Source of the DNA: Viola odorata
Taxonomy: Eukaryota > Streptophyta > Magnoliopsida > Malpighiales > Violaceae
Direction of reading: 5' to 3'
Assembly: GCA_963691705.1 (NCBI GenBank)
Contig: OY829545.1
Coordinates: 14,583,569 to 14,647,568, forward strand
Length of the DNA: 64,000 bases
The translations under genes were made by a program, and so were the position numbers. A model generated the notes under the pieces. The model saw only the letters and a program-made list of their open reading frames with translations, was not told the DNA's origin and searched no databases. Positions 1 to 10,803 of the stretch are shown here, one piece after another. Position 1 is the stretch's first letter. Each line of letters opens with the position of its first letter.

Positions 1-1594
1 AATCCTGCCACTCCATGACAATTGGAGAGATGGGTTTTGGCCGAGAGCGATAATATGGACTTCTTAGCTTGTTGGGTTTATTTAATTGGAATTTAAACAA
101 GATTTCATTAGCAGAAGAAGCGATTTGGCAAGTGGGTCCGTGGGTAAAGAGGAAAGCAGTTCGGAATTTTGCAGTGGGCAAATGGCGGGGATTTGGAGTA
201 AAAGCATTGGCGGCTAACGACATGGTCAACGGTTTTCTGTGATTGGTCGTAGAGGGAAGGAAAGATGGATACTGTTAGTAGTTAGAAGTTTGAAGAAGAA
301 GAAGCACCAGATCCACAAAAGGCCAGCCAAAGTGTATCATGCTTGTTTCTCCGCCTCCAAAATATGAAAATAAAATAAAAAGGACAGACGATAAAAAACA
401 GATAAAAACAGACGGTGAATCGGATAATAGTATGGTGGTTGTAAAAATTGTACGGGAGTAGCCGTAAATCGCAAATTATATTTATTGATTCAATCAGGAG
501 TACATATTAAATGATAAATACATGTTGGATAACAAATAAAATTTACCAAAGCAACACTACAAATGATGCAAATGTACAACTATAAACGATATATAAAACA
601 CGACTACAAACCATATATAAAGTACGACTAATAATAACATACAAAAGTATAATAGACACCAATAAACTTGTAAAATGATTCTTGTGATACCTTATGAGAA
701 GAGAACAATTTCAATCCGAATAGTAATTAATCCACCTAAGGAATTTCCAATATGTTTCTTTATTTTCTCGATTAGAGTATGATTTGTCGGATTATAATAT
801 ATAAAAAACATAAACCATTCATAACCAAAAAGAGGAGAATAAATAGCGATGGTTGAAAGTTACTCTCATGGATTACACACAAAAAACTCTTACAAAGCTT
901 GTTTGTTACCTACAACTATAAACGAAAAGGGGTTGCTATAAGGGGTGTCAATGTTGAGAGGATTCAGAAAAAATATTTTGAGAGAAGTTGAGAGTTGCTA
1001 AAATCTAATATATGTTACTACATCTCAAAATTTTCAAATATATATTAATTTAATTAATTTATAATTAAAATATAATGCGGTAGTACTTAAATTTATTCAA
1101 TTAGTAAATTAAATTATTATTAATATAAACCGAGTTGTAATTCATTTTGCCATGTAAATACATTTGTTAGAATATAAATTATTCATTATCTTATATTTTA
1201 ATTTTTTATTAATAATATAAAATTTTATTTGATCTATAACTTCTTTGTATTCATATTTTCTTAGTAGAAGTATTTTGATATTTTTTGTTTGCATTAATTA
1301 TTTATATGTATACTATATTGTATAAAATTAAAAATATATTATATTATAGCCTAGAATTTTCCAATTCGTACGTTTTTAAAATCCTGATTGGACCTTAAAA
1401 CCTCGAACCTTCAACCTCATAGTTCTAATCTCGGTCAAGTTCTCACGACCTTAGATAATAATGAATATTTGTACCAATAATATTCATTAACTATTCATTT
1501 ATGATATCTATTTATAAATAGTCCATATATGAATATTGATTATCTGCATTATTTATTATGAGCATATATTTATTATATTCACAACTAAAATATA

Positions 1595-1636
1595 CTCCCT
1601 CGTCTCATATTATATGTCTTTTTATGAGACGGAGGG
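1595..1636. mobile_element. minimal Stowaway-type MITE remnant (42 bp)
   Basis: The segment starts CTCCCTCGTCTCATA and ends TATGAGACGGAGGG, forming an almost perfect inverted repeat flanked by TA on both sides, as expected of Tc1/mariner Stowaway MITEs. Nearly all internal sequence is gone, leaving little more than the two termini. Confidence 0.7.
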
Positions 1637-1802
1637 TATAATATACAGTCTTATAATATATTAATTAATAATATATTTTTATATTTTTATTTTGTTAGCA
1701 AATTAAAAAGTAAAACTTTGACCAAGAAATAAAAATAAAAAATCAATCCTTGTAAATAAGGGTAAGCAAATAATAATTTATTTATTGGATGACATGCTGC
1801 GA

Positions 1803-1844
1803 AGTTTAAGCCCAAGTTTGAGCCCAAGTTTAAGCCCAAGTTTG
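1803..1844. repeat. short tandem repeat, 12-bp unit
   Basis: About 3.5 copies of a 12-bp unit (GTTTRAGCCCAA). It gives a Ser-Leu-Ser-Pro repeat when translated, but nothing around it supports a gene. Confidence 0.75.
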
Positions 1845-3742
1845 GCCTCCTTACAAACCCAAAAAAGAAACAACAGAGGAACCCAATCTACTGAGACAAA
1901 AATGATCTCCTTCTGTTTAAAAAAAAGAGGCTCTTTCTATTTTGCAACATTTCCCTTCTTTCTGATTTTTTTTTCCAGGTCATTTGTTTAGGAAAAATGT
2001 AATAAATATAAGAGAGTCAAATTTACTGAAAAATAGTAAAAGAATGAGAAATATTTTTTTTTTAAAAAAACAACAAATAAAAAAAATGTGTAAATAAATT
2101 TTGAACTAAATATTTATATCATACGAGGCTCTACTATATTTGTTATATTTTTTTATTAAATTTTATTAAATTTTACTACTTTTTATTTAATTTTTTTAAA
2201 CTATTATAAATATTAAAATTACAACTTTTAGAAAATTATAGGGTTGACATTGCAATATTTTAAACTATAAAAAATTAGGTGAAATATTTTATAAATTATA
2301 GAGTTTTTTTTATATAATTTATCCTCAAACATACGAGCGAAGTTGCATATTTGGAACAAAAATAAATAAATAAATTGGTGGTTTAGCTTTAAAAACGTAG
2401 GTGTCAAAAGTTCAAAACCCAAAGGAATACGCTGGCCTCTAAAATTCCTTGGAGAGGCAATGATTGAGTGCATTCTACATAATGTCACTAACTCGAGCAC
2501 CACAACCCTACTATCAAATTGCCCAATCGCCTACAAAATTTTATTTGCAAATTGGCCACGATATGACCATACTTCATACTTTGCGTTGGATCCCATATAA
2601 ACAACAAGATACCTTCTTCTTTTTTATCTCTTTAGCCGACAAGATTTGGGATCACAAAACTACATCCATGACATTATTACCTAGGTAGGATCAAAATTGA
2701 AGATTATCAAGTGTGGTTAAAGAGTAATGTGTTTTGATTAATTTTATAAAAAATGTCGAACTATTAATTTTTTATTTTAATAGGAAAAAAATATAAGAGT
2801 GTTGAATCATTCACGTTAAATAATATTATACGTTGAACACACAAGAAATTGGTGACTATATTGCTTATTCACCTGTTTATTTGTAACAATTGTTGTACCC
2901 TGCGACTGGTTTGATGGAGTCATGCGATATTGGGTACATTGCATTAAGGATGATGGTTATTTGAAAGTATATACTTGGGGTAGATAAGAGAAATGGCTAA
3001 AAAAAATCTTATAAGCAGAAGATTAATGCAGCGACATCCGTGGTTAGCTGAATTTTTTTAACTCCGACCTTTAAAAGGCAAAAATTAGAGCGAGTATAAG
3101 CTACTATTATATTCCCTTTGGGGTAAATCAAATGACTTTTTCCTATAAATTCTTACTGTTCATAATATTTGTCATTTTATTTTTTCCGAAGCATATATTT
3201 TGTGCAAATGACAAAAAAAAAATATGCATCAACCCAATTTGATGATAGCGTGGTAATATGAGTGAAAATTAGGAGTAAAAATGAAACAATGTGGAATAAA
3301 ATAAGATAAAAAATCATTGTTCTACGGATTTTTACTATCCTAAAACGTCATTTAATTTGCCCCAGAAGGAGTAACTAACTAAGTCCGATTTTACAAATTT
3401 GTTAAATTTTTAATCATTCATTTATAGTATTTTAAATAAATGGAAATATCAAGAAAAAATAAATATGGTGTTATTTATTTTAGTACTACCAACATGTTTT
3501 TTTATAGTTCTCGGAACAGTTGACTTCAATTAAGTATTAACCTTTGAATAAATTATACTTAAAGTCAGAATTAAAAAAAAAATCATAAAATTCAATTCTA
3601 GCTGACCAAAGAACTTAGAAATAGAAGTAGTACCATTATACGACGCAACATCTCGAGCTATACAGTCTTAATTAGACTCTTAATTACTGTTGTGATCCTA
3701 ATTAAGCATTAATTAGTACTGTTTATGCGGCGCCAATGCTAA

Positions 3743-3749
3743 TATAAAC
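3743..3749 (+). promoter_or_regulatory. putative TATA box of the SDR gene
   Basis: TATAAAC lies 95 bp upstream of the ATG at 3838, with a CCAAT-like GCCAATG about 10 bp before it. Spacing fits a core promoter. Inferred from sequence only. Confidence 0.45.
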
Positions 3750-3837
3750 AGCAGATCCAAGGGCGTTACACATTTAGAAGTTTGAGCAAGCTTACTACTC
3801 CTTTTTTCAAGAGAAAACACCAAAGACTTCCACCAAA

Positions 3838-4806
3838 ATGTCGTCCAAGCCAAGGTACTTTAAAGTTTCAACCCTTCATTATAATTTCAATTTCTTTTCT
3901 TTTCTTTTTTTCTTTCAAAACCCTCTCTTAGATCTATGCATGATCTTGAACATTTCTTTTTTTCTAAATGTATTCCTTCATTAATCTATCTCTATATTAA
4001 TGTTAGTAACGACCAATTCTTTTAATTTCAGGTTGGAGGGCAAGGTTGTTCTAATAACAGGTGCAGCTAGTGGGATCGGTGAGGAATCGGTGAAATTATT
4101 CGCTGAAAACGGTGCGTTCGTTGTCGTGGCCGATGTCCAAGACGAATTAGGCCATCAAGTGGTTGAATCCGTGGGTTCTGACAGAGCTAGCTACCGGCAC
4201 TGCGATGTACGAGACGAGAAGCAAGTTGAAGAAACGGTGAACTACACTTTAGAAAAATACGGGAAGTTAGATGTCCTGTTCAGCAACGCAGGAATCATTG
4301 GCCCGCTAACAGGAATCTTGGACCTAGACCTCGACGCATTCGACAATACAATGGCAACGAATGTTCGTGGTGTCGCGGCCACGATCAAGCACGCAGCTAG
4401 AGCAATGGTGGGTAAGAATGTTAAGGGATCTATTATATGCACAACTAGTGTTGCCTCTTTGGTTGCTGGGACCGGGCCACATGCTTATACAACGTCGAAG
4501 CACGCTCTCGTGGGATTAGCTAGGACTGCTTGTAGTGAGTTAGGCGGGTATGGGATTCGAGTCAATTGTATTTCGCCGTTTGGTGTGGCGACGCCACTTG
4601 CTTGTGGGGCTTATAATTTGAAGCCAAGTGAGGTTGAAGCGAATAGTTGTGCTATGGCGAATTTGAAAGGTTTTGTGCTGAAAGCTAAGCATGTAGCAGA
4701 GGCGGCTCTGTTTCTTGCATCGGACGAATCGGTGTACATTAGTGGACAGAACTTGGCTGTTGATGGCGGATTTAGTGTTGTTCATAGCTGTTTTTCAGCA
4801 ATGTAG
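3838..4806 (+). CDS. short-chain dehydrogenase/reductase (SDR), secoisolariciresinol/xanthoxin dehydrogenase-like
   Basis: Two exons, 3838-3854 and 4032-4806, joined in phase, give 263 aa. The tiny first exon encodes MSSKP plus part of an Arg, so translation begins at 3838 and not at the later ATG at 4000, which lies in the intron. Classical SDR signature: cofactor motif TGAASGIG (residues 15-22), NAG (91-93), catalytic Ser145, Tyr158 and Lys162 (YTTSK), and a C-terminal VDGG. Length fits the plant SDR110C group, which includes ABA2, secoisolariciresinol, borneol and isopiperitenol dehydrogenases. These cytosolic enzymes oxidise alcohols of terpenoids, lignans or hormones with NAD(P). The substrate cannot be told from sequence. 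No targeting peptide is evident, and no other pathway gene is adjacent. Confidence 0.92.
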
Positions 4807-6586
4807 ATGGGACCGATTCAATTTGTCAAAGCCTTGATCATTTGTTTTTGTTAAAAAAAAAAAGGTGGGTTGTTTGTAAAATGAAATGAAATTACATCTT
4901 CTGTTTAAGTCAAAGCTTGCTACAGCATTTTCCATGTGCATTTCCTTGTAATCTGCCGATGATTCTTGTATATTTATTTAGTCTCCATGTTGCTTTCCAT
5001 ATTTCCTTCAGTTTTGTCTGCTCTTCTTGTCTCAAAGACATCTTCCCACCAAATTGGTTTCGGTTCATTTTTCATCATTAATTAGTGTAGATCCATGTTA
5101 ATTTACTTAATCAAAAAATTAGATACATTATACATCCGGAGTCCCTCCTCGTTTGATTCATTATTCTCATTATAAAGTACCAATATTTTATCAAACCATC
5201 TTATAGGTAGGTACCTAACTTTTTTCCACACAATACTCCAATGAGTGTCTAAATGTGAAAAAAAGAAAACACAGATTATCAACAAAAAAGAAAAACATTA
5301 TGACACAAAAATACAAGAATGAAGAACACGAGCAATCAAGGTATGAATCATCGAGGATTGAAATCTCACATTAGATTAAGACACCAATAATTAATTAAAT
5401 ATAAAGTTAAAGGAGGACAAGCTAGGTAACATTTTCTAATATCAAATTTGAGTTGCTATTTATATTTCTCAGCTGTATTCTCCACCGAAATTTATAACAA
5501 ATAGTAAACTTTAGATGAAAGAAATCAATGAATGATGTGTTTTGCAAGCACTCAAAAGTAAGTTTTCTTCAATTTGAATATAGGGGATGTTTATAATTGG
5601 AAATTTTACGGGTTTATCAATAATCATTACAATACTAGAGATTAAACCCATAATCTACGATATAAATATAATATACACTAATAAGTTATGTGCAAGGCAG
5701 GGCAATATCTTTTCTATTAATTATAAAAAGAATTGCGATTTGCAGCATGCAGTACGTTTTCCAAATACAATGTTTGGTTGCTAACACATTAATGGCAAGT
5801 CGTGAGCACATTTCCTTTGTCTTCAAATCAAATATTAATGCTCTCTCTCATCCATCCATTACTTAATTTTCACTTTAATTAATGTAAAATTATGATTATG
5901 TTTTCATAATTTGTTCACATAAAAAAATTGAAAAAAAAAACTTTACAAAACACGTTTCTTTTTAAAAATAAATAAATAAATAGAAAATCAGAAACTTAAA
6001 TGATAGCTCATGTTCCACGATTCTTGATTTTGCTGATCCACGAATACCGGAAAGATTAGAATTTTTTTAGGACCATGTTGCGTAAATAACGATTCTTCAT
6101 AAGTGGACTACTCCACATTATTCGACACAGCTGAAACATGCCTCTTGGGCTAACTCATTCAAGCCCATGGGCCTGGCATCGGAACGATGAAAAACGGAGG
6201 AGAATTAACAAGTTTATACCAAATGTAGATGGATATACTCAAAAATCATTTTATACCAAATTTATCACCAAATTAACAAGTTTAATGAGTAGTTTCTGCC
6301 GAGCAAAGTAGTAGATTTCAGGCATTATTCTCTAGTTCGAGTTCGAGTTCGAGTCCTTATAATTAACTTACATAGTAGTAATTATATCCGTACCAAACAA
6401 AAAAGAAGGAAAAAAGTGATCACGATTCCCTTCCTTTTTAAGTAGTGACGAAGTAGAGCATGCATATTATTCAAATGTCCCAAACCAAACAGTCAAATCT
6501 ACCACTCCCATCTCGAATTCCCAACACCAAAACTTCTCCAATTTAACAACTTTTTTCTCAAATCAGTTTTTTTTTCAGTTCAAACC
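4807..6586. other. intergenic region
   Basis: Contains the 3' UTR of the SDR gene, then AT-rich sequence. A short CGAGTT repeat lies near 6338-6355. No open frame resembles a protein. The last 150 bases, with T-rich tracts, are probably promoter and leader of the exon at 6587. Confidence 0.6.
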
Positions 6587-6924
6587 ATGGCCCTGGTTCT
6601 ATATTGGTACGATTTTGTATGTTTTGGCATTGTTGGTGCGGCCTTTGTTGGTTCCTTTTGGGTTCTATGGAGGAAGGGACTTGCCCAAAAACATGACGAT
6701 ACCATTTATGAGAGCCTGATCATCATGTCAGCTGATCATCATGGCTCTTTTGGGTTCTTGAGAACTCACCATGTTGGCTCGTCGCAATTATGGACCACCT
6801 GCTGGAAAGGGCTGCACCCATCTGCTCTTCTAGTCACTCGATTCCTATCTCTCCTTGTCATGGCTGGATTCCTGTCATGGGATATAGTGGAGTGGAATGC
6901 CACCATTTTTGTTTACTACACTGA
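6587..6924 (+). pseudogene. orphan first exon of a rolling-stone-like membrane protein (truncated copy or alternative first exon)
   Basis: An intact ATG-started exon codes for 112 residues plus two bases, ending at a good GTACGT donor. It starts MALVLYWYDFVCFG and has two hydrophobic spans, the conserved region WTTCWKGLHPS...LVTRFLS and the ending FVYYTE. This matches exon 1 of the plant family to which the two genes downstream belong, and is closer to the other Arabidopsis-type branch (At1g70505-like, from memory). I found none of the remaining seven exons before the next gene at 8338. Either the rest was lost, or the exon splices to exon 2 of the next gene: the phase (two bases left over) is the same. 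There is no stop or frameshift inside. Confidence 0.7.
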
Positions 6925-8337
6925 GTACGTTTCCTTCTTCCCTACAAATTAATGTTGCTAGATGATGTTTTACTTTTCCTCACACCTGATGTGATTTAGT
7001 AGTTGTTTGGTATTCCGTCGCAATATCGATATTCGTATCGTGTCTAATGTTTCGTGTTAATATTTGTATTTCATAAACTATATCCTTTTACAAATAAATC
7101 GATTTGTTCAATACTTGAGTTGAGAAAACTAAAAACTATATCCTTTAGCAATCCACAATCAACAATCACTAGGGTTATAAAGGAGTCGAATTGTTCAAAA
7201 CTTGACTTGAAAAAACTCAAAAGTTCATCAAAATTTGTGCGTCATGTTCAACTTTTTTTTCTTTCCCGTAATGAGTTAAATTTAAGCTTGACTTGTGAGC
7301 TATAGCTTATTGGTTCTCAAATAAAACTCATGAATCAACTTGTAAATTAAGCTTGTAAATTGTCTCAATTAAATTTTAATAACTGTGACATACATATACT
7401 AATTAAGACACAAAAAATTGAAAATTACAAGACACAAACACAAATTATACATGTAAATATATTATATAAAGGAATTCTAAATTAATATGTATAAATATAA
7501 AATTATAGAAATTATGGATGAAAATTAGTAATTTATTATTAACTTTATTCTTGTGAATAAAAAAATGAGTCAATTTCAACATTTACATATCTATGAGCAT
7601 GAATGTAATTGGAGCGTTATTTTTATAATATATTTTTTTAACTATAATTATACTAAATATCTATTTTTTGACACCATTAATTATTAAAAATTACGGATAA
7701 GAGATATAGCGAGTCCGATACGTGTCATATGTATGTCATGTGTGAATGATCGAAATAAATTTGACTCGGGACACAACATCTAAAGTAGGTGGGTGTCAGT
7801 GATTCATATCTTAACTTGTTTTTAACAATTTTAATCATAAATCTATATAATATACATGAGGCTAATTCATGAAATTTGTTTAGGTATTATCTTTTATGCT
7901 AATTTATAAAAAAAATTAAAACTTTACATATACATATTTATTATTATAGTTGTTGTATGACTAAATTCTTTTTTTTTTATAACATAACAAGTACAATTAG
8001 AAAAATTAAAATAAATAAATTATGCACCCGATAGGACTAGTAATGAAGTAAAAAAAGAAGAAGAAGATGATACCCAAAAAGCATCGATAGTCTTTCAACA
8101 GGGCCCAATCCAGTATAACAAAGTGAAAAAGGACCCTTCTTTACAACTAGCATCGCCTAACTAATACCCACCAATGGTCCAATACCCGTGAGTTCGGGAC
8201 TTAAATTTTCCGGCCGATGGAGGAAAAAGGATTGACAAGGTCAATTTCCGGGGTCCTTATGCCTTTGTCTTCCTCATAAAATGTGTCGATTCCGAACCGC
8301 ATAACTTCGATCTCGGATGTGAAAATCATTTCAGAGG
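6925..8337. other. AT-rich interval between orphan exon and next gene
   Basis: No exon matching the rolling-stone-like family was found despite looking for the conserved WTF...YF exon 2 and later exons. Most of it is AT-rich. The last 250 bases include the leader of the next gene, with similarity to the leader of the 14116 paralogue just before the ATG. Confidence 0.6.
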
Positions 8338-10803
8338 ATGAGCAAAGAGGAGGGTATTGGGTATTGGCTTCGATGGCAAGTACCAGTTTGTGCTTTGGTA
8401 GTCATCGGCCTGTACTTGGTGGCAATTTATGTTACCAAGAAACTGAAGACAGAGCCCTTGTACTCCGATGAGTTGTGGAGGCCATGCTGGAGAAATGTCA
8501 ACCCTCTTTGGCTGCTTCTCTACAGAGTTTTGGCTTTCACTTGCTTGGGTTCTGTACTATATCAGGTTGTGGCCTTGGACGGTGCTTTTGCCTTCTACTT
8601 CTACACTCAGTAAGATCATTTCGTATAAACCAGAAACTGACTTATTTGGGTTGTGCGATTTTGTACTTAGAATTTGATAGCTGTTATTGTCATTTAGGAC
8701 TTTAGTTGCTGGGTAGTTTAAAGTTTTATTCTTTTAAGAAATGCACAATGTTATAATACTCCTGCTTCGTCTGAAACTGGTAATTGTGTTTGTGGTAACA
8801 ATTTTCTACTGCGCCTTCTCCTGTTGCTGGAATTTTAATGTTGGGTTAGAGTTATATTGGGTCTAAATAGTTTCTTGTAATTTATCTGCAGATGGACATT
8901 TACACTGGTTATGGTATATTTTGCGGTATGTTACTTGAATCCCTTTTCTTTCTTTCCTTTTTCTTTCTTTCTTGAGATTGTCAGCGAGGAGCTCTTGTTA
9001 TCTTGAATTGCATTACTGAATTGTCTAGGCCTCACCAATCATTTTTAACTTCAGAAATCAAAGATGAACTACCTAATTTCGTGTTTGTTTCTGGACTTGC
9101 CTTATCCTGACTTCAGCTGCCTTGTGAATAGACGAATAGTGTTACTACCCTCTTATGTAGTTTGGTTATAAGTTCAAAAGTTGCCTTACCCCGTTCTAAG
9201 GACTATAGAAGTAAGGATTACAACTTGCCTTAGTTGCCTGCAAATGCTAAGGCTTGTTAAGTGGACAATGTTACTATATAGTCTTGCTTTAGTGATTCAT
9301 GAATAAATTTTCTCCGTAGTTGGGCACTGTCATATCTGCGTACGGATGCTGGATTTCCTCAAATCAACTTCCTGTTGAAAGAGGGGAATCTGTTGCCCTA
9401 TTCAAAAGAGATGAAGAAAATGGAATTTCAACTTCTAGAAATCTCAGAGGTAGAGAGATCAAGGGCACCGTCAAATTGCAGAGTTACCATACTGAGGAAG
9501 CAATACGGCAAAGAGCTGGATTTTGGGGATATCTACTGCAAACTATATATCAGGTTAGTCCATCATGACATCAGTCAGACACTCATGCTTTCTCTGTTTT
9601 CTTGATTAAAGAAACCGTTGTCTGGTTGATACATCAGTTGAGTCAAGCTGGCTTGAGTTCAGGCCTGTGACCTAGTAAATGCTTTCCTGTTGTCTGGTTG
9701 AAGCTAATGGATTTCCCTCATTTTTATCAGACTTGTGGAGGCGCTGTCATCCTTACAGACATTGTATTTTGGTGTGTCATAGTCCCATTTCTACAAGATG
9801 AACATTTTAGCCTGAATGTGGTGAGAATCTTACTCTTCTGAAACTGTCTACTCCTCTATTTTCCAATTGAAATGCGATAAAATCTCTGTTGGCTTCACTT
9901 ATCTATTATCTTCTCCATTCTGCCAAATCTGTAATAATTTCCTATTCAACATGTCGCGCAATCATGGCTGTTAGCACCAAAAAGGAAAAAAAGGAGGATA
10001 AATTGAAAGTTCAATAACATTTCATGAAAACCTCATTGATATATAATGCTTCTTGTTGAAAACCCTGCCACCACATTTTTTCCTTGTACATTATAAGCAG
10101 CTGCTGAAGAAACTACTTAGGGTTGAGTGAAATTCTTTCGAATGTTTATTCATTAATCTTACTCTTTGCAGTTGATGGGTTGCATGCACAGTCTGAATGT
10201 TATTTTTCTTGTGCTGGATACCACTCTCAATAGCCTTGTAAGTGTGTTACCATCAATACTGCAAAAGTTTCTTCATTCCAACTCTATAGTAATATAAGAT
10301 CTTTGTTTTCCTATATCGTTACTCCAAATTTAGTTTTTTTCCTCTTTTGTCTCTCGCAGCCATTTCCATGGTTCCGGTTTGCATATTTTGTGCAATGGAG
10401 CTGCCTCTACATTGTTTTCCAGTGGGTTATTCATGCCTGTGGCTTTACATGGTAATCTTTCGAATGACTTTCAGTATCTGTACTTTTTCACGTCTATATC
10501 TAAAATGTTGCTTCAAGGTTGTTAGTAGAAAGTAACATGTCTAAACATCTCTTAGGTGGCCGTATCCATTCCTCGAGCTTAATACGCCATGGGCTCCTTT
10601 ATGGTAAATCATCGAATCGATTTCTTTCCTTGAGCTAAATGTTAGTGCAAGTGATAAGGAATCTGATAAAACTATCGCCATCCTGCAGGTATTTTGGGCT
10701 GGCTGTGGTTCACGTTCCGTGCTATGGAATATACGCATTGATTTTTAAAGCCAAAAATTCGATTTTACCCAACTTCTTTCCTCGTGCTTTTATAAGATCG
10801 TGA
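8338..10803 (+). CDS. plant rolling-stone-like multi-pass membrane protein, copy 1
   Basis: Eight exons (8338-8609, 8892-8925, 9320-9553, 9731-9820, 10172-10237, 10360-10451, 10556-10603, 10689-10803) join in frame to 316 aa. All introns are GT-AG. The protein opens MSKEEGIGYWLRWQV and has about six to seven hydrophobic spans, with conserved patches ELWRPCWRNVNPLWLL, FWGYLLQ, TDIVFWCVIVPF, NVIFLVLDTTLNSLPFPWFRFAYF and WWPYPFLEL. I assign it by memory to the plant PTHR12242 family, related to Drosophila rolling stone and of unknown function in plants. No signal peptide or enzyme motif is seen. Exons 2-8 are nearly collinear with the gene at 14116, so the two are tandem duplicates. The short basic tail is FIRS. 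Confidence 0.85.

Larger units (their letters stand above)
1..3742. other. AT-rich intergenic region
   Basis: No coding gene is supported. The first 450 bases are less AT-rich and could be the flank of a gene outside the window, but no open frame there looks like a known protein. The rest is AT-rich with scattered short frames. It holds a 42-bp Stowaway remnant (1595-1636) and a short 12-bp tandem repeat (about 1803-1844). Confidence 0.6.

Noticed and set aside
1785..1991. 68-codon frame with Ser-Leu-Ser-Pro repeats
   Set aside because: The pattern comes from a 12-bp DNA tandem repeat, and the rest is low-complexity with no domain.
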